43,188 nt of DNA, taken from assembly GCA_023666975.1 (NCBI GenBank), contig JAMPAW010000015.1:1-43188 (forward strand). The letters run 5' to 3'. The notes under the pieces are model-generated. The model was given only the letters and a program-made list of their open reading frames with translations, was not told the origin of the DNA and ran no database searches. The stretch is from Clostridium sp. (GTDB lineage Bacteria; Bacillota_A; Clostridia; Lachnospirales; Lachnospiraceae). Positions 8,910-17,212 of this stretch are shown here, one piece after another; within the stretch, counting starts at the first letter, position 1; each line of letters begins with the position of its first letter. The position numbers and the translations under genes are program-made.

Positions 8910-9185
8910 AGTGCAACTGGGAGGAGTCCTTGAGTCAGCTTGCAGAAGCCTAGGGGAAAAGCAGGATATGCATAGGCATATGACTTGAGGAGGGACCCAG
9001 CACAGCTGGGAGGAGTCCTTGGGTCAGCTTGCAGAAGCCTGGGGGAAAAGCAGAATATGCATAGGCATATGACTTGAGGAGGGACCCAGCACAGCTGGGA
9101 GGAGTCCTTGGGTCAGCTTGCAGAAGCCTAGGGGGAAAAGCAGGATATGCATAGGCATATGACTTGAGGAGGGACTTTTTAGTCC
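8891..9185 (+). repeat. Tandem array of 89-90 bp structured repeats
   Basis: Unit starts fall at 8891, 8980, 9069 and 9159, so the units are 89, 89 and 90 bases plus a truncated fourth. Each full unit contains a hairpin, GGGAC CCAGC-aca-GCTGG followed by GAGGA and GTCC. An outer TGACT/AGTCA pair is clear in unit 1 and weaker in units 2-3 (GGTCA). GGAGG-like sequence lies on both sides of the hairpin. Unit 1 has CCCAGT/ACTGGG where units 2-3 have CCCAGC/GCTGGG, a compensatory change that supports an RNA structure. ATATGC/GCATAT forms a small hairpin between units. A related copy lies at 32617-32756. Confidence 0.85.
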
Positions 9186-9279
9186 GCTTTGTGACAGGCT
9201 GTAAACGCAGCTAGCAGGATTACAACGCAGTTAAGCTTAAAATTGAAGGTTTATCATTATATTAGAGAAGGGATAAGTT

Positions 9280-10371
9280 ATGAATAAGAAATTAATCGGA
9301 ATGTTTGCGGGAATCAGTATATGCGCCGGATTACTGGCCGGATGTAATGGTGCATCCGGAACGAAAATGCCGGATTACAGTGAATATGTTACATTGGGAC
9401 AATACAAGGGAATTGAATATGAGCCGATGTCAGTGGAAGTGACGGATGAAGAGCTACAGGAGCAGATAGATTATTTTCTTCAGATGATGGGGGAAACTGT
9501 TGCGTTGACAGAAGGAACTGTAAAGGATGGAGATACCATTAATTTGGATTATATTGGCTATGCAGACGGGGAAGCCTTTGAAGGCGGAAGTACAGATGGA
9601 AATGGAACGGAGCTTACCATCGGTTCCCATCGGTATATTGATGATTTTGAAGAGCAATTGATTGGACATGAGGCAGGAGAGGAAGGAATCGAGGTTAATG
9701 TAACCTTCCCGGAGGATTATAGTAATTGGGATGGAACGCCAAATGAAATGGCAGGTAAGGATGCAACCTTTGTCTGTACAATTAACAGTATTTATCAGAC
9801 CACATACCCGGAAGAATTAACGGATGAACTTGTATCTGCCAATACCAGCTATGATACGGTCAATTCCTTTATGGATGCCTTGCAAATGGATTATGAGACC
9901 TATAAAAAAGAGCAGGCAGATTCCCAAAAGCAGGTGGATATCATAACAGCGGCAATTGAAAATGCGTCCATTAACGGTTATCCGGAGGAGGAAGTGGCGA
10001 ATCTGCTGGAACTGACGATTCAGGGAGCCAAAGAAACTGCTGAGACACAGAACATGGAATATGAAACGTATTTAAGCTATCTTACGGATAAAAACGGGAG
10101 TCCTTATACGGCTGAAACCTATGAGGCAGAAGCAGAGGAATACATCCGCCAGGTGTTAAGTGAAAAGATGGTAGTTTGCCTCATTGCTGATGCGGAAGGA
10201 ATGTCTGTATCCAAGCAGGAGGTAGAGGATTATGTAACGGCAGAAAGCTCACAAAATTCCGGTATAGATGCAGATACCATATATGAGAATTATTCCATGG
10301 AAGATTTGGCTTATGCAGTTCTTTATGATAAGGTAATGGAATTTTTAATTGAAAATGCTATTGCAATTTAG
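9280..10371 (+). CDS. Trigger-factor-like FKBP prolyl isomerase lipoprotein
   Basis: A lipoprotein of 363 residues. The signal peptide ends in the lipobox LLAGC (Cys22), so the mature protein is anchored to the outside of the membrane. Residues about 50-170 form a trigger-factor N-linker plus FKBP-type domain (VKDGDTINLDYIGYADGEAFEGG, FEEQLIGHEAGEE, with VTFPEDY). The rest is a helical, acidic trigger-factor C-terminal domain. Unlike true trigger factor it lacks the ribosome-binding N-domain and is exported, so an extracellular folding role like PrsA is likely (inference). The start follows GAGAAGGG. It lies just after the repeat array; whether the array is its leader or a separate transcript is open. 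Confidence 0.88.
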   Translation: MNKKLIGMFAGISICAGLLAGCNGASGTKMPDYSEYVTLGQYKGIEYEPMSVEVTDEELQEQIDYFLQMMGETVALTEGTVKDGDTINLDYIGYADGEAFEGGSTDGNGTELTIGSHRYIDDFEEQLIGHEAGEEGIEVNVTFPEDYSNWDGTPNEMAGKDATFVCTINSIYQTTYPEELTDELVSANTSYDTVNSFMDALQMDYETYKKEQADSQKQVDIITAAIENASINGYPEEEVANLLELTIQGAKETAETQNMEYETYLSYLTDKNGSPYTAETYEAEAEEYIRQVLSEKMVVCLIADAEGMSVSKQEVEDYVTAESSQNSGIDADTIYENYSMEDLAYAVLYDKVMEFLIENAIAI

Positions 10372-10428
10372 GAATAAATAGTATATAATATCGTCTGTTG
10401 GTGCTATCGAGTATCCACAGACAAATAA

Positions 10429-10512
10429 GCAGTTGTGGCGGAATTGGCATACGCGCATGATTCAGGTTCATGTCCACGCAAGTGGGTTCGGGTTCAAGTC
10501 CCGTCAACTGCA
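10429..10512 (+). tRNA. tRNA-Leu (CAG)
   Basis: The acceptor arms GCAGTTG and CAACTGC pair fully. The anticodon stem CATGA/TCATG encloses TTCAGGT, which gives anticodon CAG. A variable arm and a T loop (GGGTTCAAGTCCC) follow, as expected for a class II leucine tRNA of 84 bases. CCA is not encoded. One T-stem closing pair looks mismatched. Confidence 0.93.
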
Positions 10513-10520
10513 CTGAACGA

Positions 10521-10564
10521 AATCCCAGAAAACCTTAAATCAACAAGGTTTTCTGGGATTTTTT
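10521..10564 (+). terminator. Intrinsic terminator after tRNA-Leu
   Basis: A perfect 16-base stem (AATCCCAGAAAACCTT and its complement) with an 8-base loop is followed by a T run. It ends eight bases beyond the tRNA and is well placed to end the tRNA transcript. Confidence 0.93.
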
Positions 10565-10636
10565 ACAATATTTTGATAAAAGCACCCACAGGTAGATGTT
10601 CCGCTTTTAACAGGCAATAGCATAAGTGGTTAAGCT

Positions 10637-11209
10637 TCAACGGATAATCTGTATCCGGAATGCAGTAGTCTGAGGCGGAATACTCGCGGTCATGAAGGAA
10701 GCATGCTGAACACGAACCCGTAGACCCGGCATCAGCCTGGAGAATGGAATTGGACGGCCCAGAGGGTCCAGAATTACTGTATTAGGAGCAATATTGAATC
10801 GAATCATGGAAGCAGGATTGTTATTGCTTATGGTCAGCAGAGTCTGACTTCTGGTGTTGACTTCCAGAATTCTGCCGACGGTTTGCGGGTTTATATTCGG
10901 TCGGTTTCTTATCTGGATTTGGAATGCCTGAGTCTGAGGCGGAATGCTTCTGGTCATGGCTGACGAAAATACTGCGTTAATTATCATTCCGCTTTGTAAG
11001 GAGTCAACTGGTATATTACGTCCCATTTCATTGCGGATAACCGTATTTCCAGTTACGACCAGACGTACAATCTGTTCCTGGCATCCCGGACAATCTGTAT
11101 AAGTGATTGTGATATAGCTTATATTACCATCAAACGCAATATCCTGTATGATTGCGTTTGATACACGAATGGAATTCCCGAAGGAAGTGTTAAGGTTAAA
11201 TTCATCCAT
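10637..11209 (-). CDS. Unknown protein with two repeated beta-rich modules
   Basis: I do not recognise this 190-residue protein. Its second half contains two related modules of about 85 residues. Each has NTVI followed by a GR-x-IP-x-x-x-L-x-x-G segment and ends with a version of SIPPQTxAFxIQI. Hydrophobic residues alternate as in beta strands. There is no signal peptide or membrane segment. A CPGC pair sits in the first third. The frame begins at a GTG at 11248, but the ATG at 11209 (MDEFNLN) has AGGTG six bases upstream and is preferred. It is a single gene facing tRNA-Leu. Small beta-barrel domains that bind a ligand or polymer are one possibility (inference). Confidence 0.7.
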   Translation of the reverse strand: MDEFNLNTSFGNSIRVSNAIIQDIAFDGNISYITITYTDCPGCQEQIVRLVVTGNTVIRNEMGRNIPVDSLQSGMIINAVFSSAMTRSIPPQTQAFQIQIRNRPNINPQTVGRILEVNTRSQTLLTISNNNPASMIRFNIAPNTVILDPLGRPIPFSRLMPGLRVRVQHASFMTASIPPQTTAFRIQIIR

Positions 11210-11340
11210 TGCATACACCTGATTTTGTATTCTTATTATTGTATGCACCCAGAGAAGGGAAAGAAACTATGAATCGGGAATTCCTTAGGGTCAGAGCATT
11301 GGAATGAGGCTGTAGCCTGCCGGAATCAAGGTACAAACAG

Positions 11341-11369
11341 TTGACAGGGAGAGACGGCTGATATATAAT
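11341..11369 (+). promoter_or_regulatory. Consensus sigma-A promoter upstream of greA
   Basis: TTGACA (11341-11346), 17 bases, TATAAT (11364-11369): a full match to the housekeeping consensus. It leaves a leader of about 160 bases before greA. The rest of 11210-11535 shows no gene. Confidence 0.8.
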
Positions 11370-11535
11370 AATTCAATATTATTGGCGTGTTGTGCCTGAT
11401 GTTGCAGGAACCGGATTTTGTGGGTTATAGGCAGAAGAGTGTATTAGTATGTTCCTTTGTTGACTGCCACAAAAACGTGTCCGTGATGAAGAAATAGGTT
11501 TACATAACACGTACTATAGAAAGGATTAAAGTGTA

Positions 11536-12015
11536 ATGGCTGAGAAGATGATTATCACATATGCAGGCTTGAAGGAGATGGAAGACGAGCTTCATAATCT
11601 GAAGGTTTTTACCCGAAAGGAAATTGCGCAGAAGATTAAGGAAGCAAGGGAACAGGGGGACTTATCCGAAAATGCTGAGTACGACGCAGCCATGGATGAG
11701 CAGAGAGATATCGAGGCCCGCATCAAAGAACTGGAAAAGATGCTGAAGAACGTTGATGTAGTAGATGAAGATGAGATTGATTTACAGACGGTCAATGTAG
11801 GATGTGCCGTAAAGGTGCTGGATATGGAGTTTGATGAAGAAGTAGAATATAAGCTGGTAGGGTCTAAGGAGTCTGATATTCTGAAGAATAAGATTTCCAA
11901 CGAGGCACCGATTGGAAAGGCATTGATTGGTGCAAAGGTTGGGGATGTAGTAGATGTAGAGGCACCGGATGGCACATATCAATATAAGGTGTTGGACATT
12001 CAGAGATTAAAATAA
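11536..12015 (+). CDS. greA: Transcription elongation factor GreA
   Basis: GreA of 159 residues, which enters the secondary channel of RNA polymerase and triggers cleavage of backtracked transcripts. The N-terminal coiled coil (about 1-75) holds the family stretch AREQGDLSENAEYDAA with the acidic tip. The C-terminal FKBP-like domain ends with GDVVDVEAPDGTYQYKVLDI. The length is typical. The start follows AGAAAGGA with a somewhat long gap. It lies 282 bases ahead of lysS; the greA-lysS pair is common in Firmicutes. A weak hairpin with a T-rich tail (12029-12057) may end part of the greA message. Confidence 0.97.
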   Translation: MAEKMIITYAGLKEMEDELHNLKVFTRKEIAQKIKEAREQGDLSENAEYDAAMDEQRDIEARIKELEKMLKNVDVVDEDEIDLQTVNVGCAVKVLDMEFDEEVEYKLVGSKESDILKNKISNEAPIGKALIGAKVGDVVDVEAPDGTYQYKVLDIQRLK

Positions 12016-12028
12016 TGAGAATGGAGAC

Positions 12029-12057
12029 AGGGGCTGGTGAAAACCAATCCCTTTCTT
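12029..12057 (+). terminator. Weak terminator-like hairpin after greA
   Basis: GGGGCTGGT-gaaa-ACCAATCCC is an imperfect stem followed by TTTCTTT. It could partly end transcription between greA and lysS. Nothing else stands out between the two genes. Confidence 0.45.
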
Positions 12058-12297
12058 TGCATTATATTGTGTTTCTGGTTATCATGCAGGGTGTCTGGAA
12101 TATGTGTTCCCCTTAGAATCAAAATCAGAGAATTCCCAGAGTATAGATAAAGGTTGGCTGACAGAGCATTGGCATGATAATGTTTACGGAGAATGCAACG
12201 TGGAAGAGATTGAGATTATATTATAAATTACGGTTTTGTATAAGGTATAGCGAATATAAAAACCGATTAGAAACTTACATGGAAAGGAAGAAAATAA

Positions 12298-13809
12298 ATG
12301 GCAGAGCAAAAGGAGCAGAATAACCAGCCAAAGCAACAGGATATTAACCAGCTGCTGAAGGTTCGTCGCGAAAAGTTAGCGGAATTACAGGCAAATGGGA
12401 AGGACCCGTTTGTGATTACAAAGTATGATGTGGATACCCATACGGCAGATATAAGGAATGATTTTGAAGCATATGAGGGTAAGGAAGTATCTGTGGCAGG
12501 CAGGCTTATGTCGAAGCGTGTCATGGGGAAGGCTTCTTTTGGAAATGTTCAGGATAAATCAGGTAATATACAGATTTATGTTGCCCGCGACGATTTGGGT
12601 GAGGAGTCCTATAAAGAATTTAAGCGTATGGATATCGGTGATATCGTCGGCTTAAAGGGCAAGGCATTTCTCACAAAGACAGGAGAGAAGTCCATCCATG
12701 TGACGGAAATCACCTTACTTTCAAAGAGCTTACAGATTCTTCCGGAGAAATATCATGGACTTACCAATACGGATTTACGTTATCGTCAAAGATATACGGA
12801 CCTGATTATGAATCCGGAGGTGAAGGATACCTTTATTAAGCGGTCACAGATTATCAGTACAATCCGAAGATATCTTGACGGACAGGGATTTATGGAGGTT
12901 GAAACACCGATGCTTGTCAGCAATGCAGGCGGTGCTGCTGCAAGACCCTTCGAAACACATTTTAATGCGTTAGGTGAAGATTTGAAGCTTAGAATTTCTC
13001 TGGAGCTTTATTTGAAGCGGCTTATTGTAGGCGGATTAGAGCGTGTTTATGAGATTGGACGGGTATTTCGTAATGAAGGACTTGACACAAGACATAATCC
13101 TGAGTTTACACTTATGGAGCTTTATCAGGCGTATACGGATTACAATGGTATGATGGATTTGACGGAGAACCTTTACCGGTATGTTGCCAATGAGGTGCTT
13201 GGTACAACAAAGATTACCTATAATGGTATTGAGATGGATTTGGGAAAACCATTTGAACGGATAACCATGGTTGATGCAGTTAAGAAGTATGCAGATGTTG
13301 ATTTTAATGAGATAGATACCTTAGAGGCTGCAAGGGCAGCAGCGGAGGAGCATCATATCGAGTATGAGGAGCGGCATAAGAAGGGAGATATTCTGAATTT
13401 GTTCTTTGAAGAGTATGTGGAAGAACACTTGATTCAACCTACCTTTGTCATGGACCATCCGGTTGAGATATCACCGCTTACGAAGAAAAAGCCGGATAAT
13501 CCGGATTACGTGGAACGGTTTGAGTTCTTTATGAATGGCTGGGAGATGGCAAATGCATATTCAGAGTTAAATGACCCAATCGACCAGAGAGAACGCTTCG
13601 CAGATCAGGATGCGCTTGCTGATGCAGGGGATGAGGAGGCAAATCACACCGATGAAGATTTCCTGAACGCTCTGGAAATCGGTATGCCGCCGACAGGAGG
13701 AATTGGATTCGGAATTGACAGAATGTGTATGCTGCTAACGGATTCACCGGCGATTCGGGATGTGCTGTTGTTCCCGACGATGAAATCCCTCCCGAACGAA
13801 AGGGGTTAA
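12298..13809 (+). CDS. lysS: Lysyl-tRNA synthetase, class II
   Basis: Charges tRNA-Lys with lysine. The protein has 503 residues with an OB-fold anticodon-binding domain (about 65-165) and a class II catalytic core. Motif 1 falls around FMEVETPML, motif 2 is [14 protein letters not shown], and motif 3 is [15 protein letters not shown]. The start follows AAGGAAGAAAATAA. The last residues, after LFPTMK, read SLPNERG. The DNA just beyond has the look of an integration boundary, so the tail may have been altered by an insertion at the 3' end (inference). It is the last clear housekeeping gene before accessory DNA. Confidence 0.97.
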   Translation: MAEQKEQNNQPKQQDINQLLKVRREKLAELQANGKDPFVITKYDVDTHTADIRNDFEAYEGKEVSVAGRLMSKRVMGKASFGNVQDKSGNIQIYVARDDLGEESYKEFKRMDIGDIVGLKGKAFLTKTGEKSIHVTEITLLSKSLQILPEKYHGLTNTDLRYRQRYTDLIMNPEVKDTFIKRSQIISTIRRYLDGQGFMEVETPMLVSNAGGAAARPFETHFNALGEDLKLRISLELYLKRLIVGGLERVYEIGRVFRNEGLDTRHNPEFTLMELYQAYTDYNGMMDLTENLYRYVANEVLGTTKITYNGIEMDLGKPFERITMVDAVKKYADVDFNEIDTLEAARAAAEEHHIEYEERHKKGDILNLFFEEYVEEHLIQPTFVMDHPVEISPLTKKKPDNPDYVERFEFFMNGWEMANAYSELNDPIDQRERFADQDALADAGDEEANHTDEDFLNALEIGMPPTGGIGFGIDRMCMLLTDSPAIRDVLLFPTMKSLPNERG

Positions 13810-14060
13810 AAATCCAGTATTTATGCGGGTTTGCGAAACCGAAAAATCGAGAAACCTTACAACTTTACATCAAACTTACATCAAACGCTGCAGAGTTTTG
13901 TGCAGAGGCGGAAAAATCGCATAATTTGGAGTATCCACAGGAAAACAAGCACAAGCGCAGCGAAGTATTTGTTTTCATCGGATACGACAACGACAAAATC
14001 AGGGAGTGCGTAAGCACGGCAACTGCGCAGCAGTTGGATTTTGGAGTATAGGCAAGAATG
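13810..14060. other. Non-coding junction after lysS
   Basis: No convincing gene. Frames open here start inside lysS in another phase or lack a ribosome site. The near-direct repeat ACATCAAACTTACATCAAACG at 13867-13887 and a drop in coding signal resemble the ends of integrated elements. I see no integrase. Confidence 0.35.
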
Positions 14061-14093
14061 AATGGGCAGTCCCATAACGGGATTGCCCATTTT
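14061..14093 (+). terminator. Intrinsic terminator
   Basis: AATGGGCA-g-TCCC pairs with GGGA-t-TGCCCATT around a 5-base loop, followed by TTTT. It probably closes the lysS transcript before the MBL gene. Confidence 0.8.
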
Positions 14094-14140
14094 CAAAAAT
14101 AATATATTAAACAAAATCGGGATTTAACGGAGTGGTAGAT

Positions 14141-14728
14141 TTGGTAAGCAGATTAAGATACGGTAATACGAATACTTTTTTCGTTCGTGGAGTAAGTGGC
14201 GGTATACTCATTGATACTGACTATGCGGGTACATTGCCATTACTTTATAAACAACTAAAAAAGAATAATATTCAGTTAAACGATATAACTTATATTTTAG
14301 CTACACATTATCATCCCGACCACATTGGACTTGTGAGTGAACTAATGGATTTGGGCGTAAATCTTCTGCTAATTGATATTCAAGTCGAATATGTCCACTT
14401 TTCCGATGAAATATTTAGCAGAGATACTCGTTTTAACTATAAGCCGATTGACAGCAAAAAAGCCATAGTGATAACTTGCAGGGAAAGTAGAGATTTCCTT
14501 GCTGATATGGGAATCTACGGGGAAATAATTTCTACGCCGAGTCATAGTGAAGATAGCATTTCTGTGATTTTGGACAATGGAGATTGTATTGTTGGTGATT
14601 TGGAACCTATAAGCTATTTAGATGCTTATGATGATAATCTAAAATTAAAAAAAGATTGGGAGCATATCTCGAATTTTGAACCAAAGAAAATTCTATATGC
14701 CCATGCAAATGAGAAAATAATGGTATAA
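14141..14728 (+). CDS. MBL-fold metallo-hydrolase
   Basis: A single-domain metallo-beta-lactamase-fold enzyme of 195 residues. Metal ligands are visible: THYHPDH (H-x-H-x-D-H), a later His in TPSHSEDS, the Asp in VGDLEP, and a C-terminal His in YAHANE. SGGILIDTD near the N-terminus is the family's first strand. Such proteins hydrolyse diverse esters, thioesters or lactones; the substrate cannot be told here. I prefer the TTG at 14141, which has CGGAG eight bases upstream. A GTG at 14132 is in frame but overlaps that site. It stands alone between two terminators in accessory DNA. Confidence 0.82.
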   Translation: MVSRLRYGNTNTFFVRGVSGGILIDTDYAGTLPLLYKQLKKNNIQLNDITYILATHYHPDHIGLVSELMDLGVNLLLIDIQVEYVHFSDEIFSRDTRFNYKPIDSKKAIVITCRESRDFLADMGIYGEIISTPSHSEDSISVILDNGDCIVGDLEPISYLDAYDDNLKLKKDWEHISNFEPKKILYAHANEKIMV

Positions 14729-14781
14729 TTACAACTCCAAATTTCAGTTTGTAGAACTCCCAAATTTAAGAGTTGAACTCA

Positions 14782-14820
14782 CCCCTTGTCAGAATGAAAA
14801 TTCTCCAAGGGGATTTTTTA
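14782..14820 (+). terminator. Intrinsic terminator or attenuator
   Basis: CCCCTTG-tc-AGAAT-gaaa-ATTCT-c-CAAGGGG is followed by ATTTTTT. It lies after the MBL gene and 79 bases ahead of a small ORF. A related hairpin sits at 16999-17036. Confidence 0.82.
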
Positions 14821-14898
14821 TTCTGATAATTGTAAACTACAAGATTTTACTAATCTCCACTACAATGATTTGCAAAGCAAGTCAAAGGAGGAACGGTT

Positions 14899-15165
14899 AT
14901 GAATAAACAAACATATATCACAGAGGAAGAAAGGAAAAAGTGCGAAAAGGTTGCCAACGCCTTTTTGGAAATCTATCCGGAAGATGATGTGCTGGTGGTG
15001 GACGCCGGAAGGTTCGGGTTTGTGAAATTGCAGAATTATATGCCAAACGAAGGCTTTGACAGCGTTACGACCTACACGGACAGCAGAGATATGTTTGAGG
15101 ACTTGTGGCAGGAATGGCTGGATACAAAGCAGAAGGAATTTGTCTATGAAAAATCTGCTTCATGA
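14899..15165 (+). CDS. Small acidic protein, mobile-element type
   Basis: An 88-residue protein of unknown function with an excellent ribosome site (AAAGGAGG seven to eight bases upstream). It is acidic and rich in aromatic residues (YPEDDVLVVDAGRFGFVKLQ, then a C-terminal helix MFEDLWQEWLDTKQ). No membrane segment or known motif is evident. Its leader (14751-14891) recurs at 16968-17099 without the gene, which suggests this is cargo or an accessory gene of a conjugative element (inference). A hairpin follows at 15212-15243. Confidence 0.6.
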   Translation: MNKQTYITEEERKKCEKVANAFLEIYPEDDVLVVDAGRFGFVKLQNYMPNEGFDSVTTYTDSRDMFEDLWQEWLDTKQKEFVYEKSAS

Positions 15166-15211
15166 ACAAAGCTGCAATTTAACAATAAATTTCAATATGC
15201 ACAGCAACACA

Positions 15212-15243
15212 CTCCTGAGACAAGCGGTTTCAGGGGAATTTTT
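15212..15243 (+). terminator. Hairpin with T run, attenuator-like
   Basis: CTCCTGA pairs with TCAGGGG (one T-G pair) and is followed by AATTTTT and immediately by an ATG at 15244 that opens a 26-codon frame. The layout resembles 23459-23500. Confidence 0.5.
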
Positions 15244-15428
15244 ATGCTTGGGTTTGCAGAACACAAGATTTTCAATACAATTTCTCAGGGTAGAAAATCG
15301 ACCGGTCCATTTTACATACCATAGTATGCAGAAAACCTGCCACCGGCAGCTTTTCTGTATCCATAATTTATTCAAATCGTCCAAATGGAGTTTACAATCG
15401 GACAAAAAGAACCGCTATTGGATGAAAG

Positions 15429-16496
15429 CTATTCCTGAACAGCATCGGCACGGACATAGTAGGTGCTTCTGCCTGAACCGCATTTTAAGATAAGTCCCTC
15501 CTCGGTTAGCTTTTTAACTGCTCCAAGGACTGCACTGCGCCCCACGCTCGGACAGGCTGCGATGACTTCAGCACCGGTCATTTTTCCGATTTTGCCCATC
15601 ATATAGGCTTTCACTACATCGTAAGCGGTGCTTCTCGTACCTTTCCCATTCATCATGCCGACACGCTCTTCAAATTCCACATAGCAGGCAAGCACCATTT
15701 GCAGCATATACTTGATAAACGGTGTTGGCTCGTTGGTTTCCTCATGCCAGCCGATGTCGGACTGTGCAAGCATATCGTAATAAGCGTCCTTTGTTTTTTC
15801 AATCTGCTTCTCAATGCTGATATACTTGCCGACTTCATATCCGTTCTGATAGAGTAGCAGCAAGGTCAGAAGCCTGCTCATGCGTCCGTTGCCGTTGTTA
15901 AAGGGGTGGATGCAGAGAAAATCACAGATAAAGGCGGGTATCAGAATTAAAGCGTCCACCGCTTCCGTATTCACCGCCCGTTTGTAGCTTTCACAGATTT
16001 TTTCGACTGCCTCCGGCGTTTCATAGGGAACAAGAGGGGTAAACCGCACAATCTGCGTTCCGTCGGGGCGTGTTTCGCTAATGTAGTTCTGCATATTCTT
16101 GAAATTGCCACCATAGGAAAGACCTGCGTGTTTGAACAGATCTCTGTGAAGCTGAAGAATGTAGGACGGTGTTACCGGAATATAGTCGTGGCTTTCGTGG
16201 ATGGTGTTTAGGACATCCCGGTACCCTAAAATCTCGCTTTCATCCCGGTTTCTCGGCGTGGTCTTTTCCTCTACTAACTGCCTGATACGGGTACTCGTAG
16301 TGACGATGCCCTCAATTTTGTTGGAAGCCTCGGTGCTTTGGATTTTCGCGACTTCAATCAGTCGGTCAAGTTCTATGGGCTTTTGCCGTACATACAAATC
16401 CTGTCTGCCTTTGTATTCATGTATCTTGACGACATAGGAAAGCACTTCGCTGTCCCACTTGTAATTTGCAAACTTTGTATAATCAAAATTTCTCAT
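15429..16496 (-). CDS. Fic family protein with N-terminal inhibitory helix and C-terminal winged helix
   Basis: A Fic enzyme of 355 residues, which in this family transfers AMP (sometimes other nucleotides) to target proteins. The core motif HPFNNGNGR is at about 197-205 and matches HPFx[D/N]GNGR. Near residues 58-63, SNKIEG fits the inhibitory motif [S/T]xxxE[G/N], which marks a class II (self-inhibited) Fic. The C-terminal 75 residues (TGAEVIAACPSVGRSAVLGAVKKLTEEG) look like a winged helix-turn-helix. The start at 16496 has AAGGAG six bases upstream; the frame extends 11 codons more without a site. The operator-like repeats in its promoter suggest self-regulation by the DNA-binding tail (inference). 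Confidence 0.92.
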   Translation of the reverse strand: MRNFDYTKFANYKWDSEVLSYVVKIHEYKGRQDLYVRQKPIELDRLIEVAKIQSTEASNKIEGIVTTSTRIRQLVEEKTTPRNRDESEILGYRDVLNTIHESHDYIPVTPSYILQLHRDLFKHAGLSYGGNFKNMQNYISETRPDGTQIVRFTPLVPYETPEAVEKICESYKRAVNTEAVDALILIPAFICDFLCIHPFNNGNGRMSRLLTLLLLYQNGYEVGKYISIEKQIEKTKDAYYDMLAQSDIGWHEETNEPTPFIKYMLQMVLACYVEFEERVGMMNGKGTRSTAYDVVKAYMMGKIGKMTGAEVIAACPSVGRSAVLGAVKKLTEEGLILKCGSGRSTYYVRADAVQE

Positions 16497-16539
16497 AGGA
16501 AACTCCTTACTTGAAATGTATCCATCCATTCCTGTTTTC

Positions 16540-16592
16540 TTTCGTCCATATTATATCATATAGTGGACGAAAAGTAAATGAAGTGGACGAAA
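16540..16592 (-). promoter_or_regulatory. fic promoter with three operator half-sites
   Basis: On the minus strand the -35 TTTACT (16573-16578) and -10 TATAAT (16550-16555) are 17 bases apart. Three copies of TGGACGAAA occur at 16540-16548 (inverted), 16564-16572 and 16584-16592, all exact. The two same-direction copies are 20 bases apart. They surround and overlap the promoter, as a repressor array would. Confidence 0.7.
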
Positions 16593-16756
16593 GGCACTTG
16601 CGATACATATTTATATAGTATTGTTCGAATGAGAAGATAAAAATAGCGGAACGATTGAAAATTTTGCTTTTTTTATGCTACGCTATACAAGCAGAAATCA
16701 AAACAGGGTGGTTGGTTCGGACTTGATTTTCAAGTGCTTCATTGCCGGATATGTAA

Positions 16757-16957
16757 ACGCCACCGTATTTTTACGACAACGGTAAAAACATTCCAATCGG
16801 AACAGTTGCTTCGGATGGAATTTCATTTGCTGATGGAGATGGCAGAATCTACACAGTATTTAATGACAGCATATATTTATCCGGAGAGAATATAGAATTG
16901 TATTTGAATATGATGTTTACAAAATCATTTAAACCAATAAAGTTGTATCAGATTTAA
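16757..16957 (+). pseudogene. 3' remnant of an unrecognised gene
   Basis: An open stretch of 66 codons with protein-like composition (about YFYDNGKNIPIGTVASDG) runs to a TAA. It has no start codon or ribosome site at its upstream edge, where a stop lies in frame. I do not recognise the family. It is probably the tail of a deleted gene. Between the fic promoter and the antitoxin (16593-17212) this and the leader copy at 16968-17099 are all I can see. Confidence 0.45.
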
Positions 16958-16998
16958 ATCACAATTTGTAAAACCCCCAAATTTAAGAATAGGGTGCA

Positions 16999-17036
16999 TC
17001 CTTTGTAAGAATAAAAATTTTACGAGGGGATTTTTT
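16999..17036 (+). terminator. Terminator-like hairpin, second copy
   Basis: CCTTTGTAA pairs with TTACGAGGG (two G-T pairs), followed by ATTTTTT. It is the counterpart of 14782-14820 within a diverged repeat of about 135 bases. Confidence 0.6.
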
Positions 17037-17158
17037 GTTGAAAATCGCAAAACCACAAAATTTCTCCGATTTCCAATACAGTGTATTTGCAAAGGAGGTC
17101 GAGTATTAGATTATTAACGCAAAGTACAGAAATACGGAAGATATCGTAATGAAAAAGA

Positions 17159-17187
17159 TTGATTTTTTCATTACAAATACATATAAT
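17159..17187 (+). promoter_or_regulatory. Promoter of the RelB/YoeB-type pair
   Basis: TTGATT (17159-17164), 17 bases, TATAAT (17182-17187), 25 bases before the antitoxin start. Confidence 0.65.
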
Positions 17188-17212
17188 AGTTTTAGGAAGG
17201 AGCGTGATTGAA

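Noticed and set aside
8797..8988. 63-codon frame
   Set aside because: It runs into the repeat units and has no ribosome site.
8891..9185. CRISPR-like look of regularly spaced repeats
   Set aside because: The whole 89-90 bp unit repeats; there are no unique spacers and no cas genes.
9280..10371. True trigger factor (tig)
   Set aside because: It has a lipoprotein signal and lacks the ribosome-binding domain, so it is an exported relative.
10435..10620. 61-codon frame
   Set aside because: It lies over tRNA-Leu and its terminator.
13725..14051. 108-codon frame
   Set aside because: It starts inside lysS in another phase without a ribosome site, and its sequence does not look like a folded protein.
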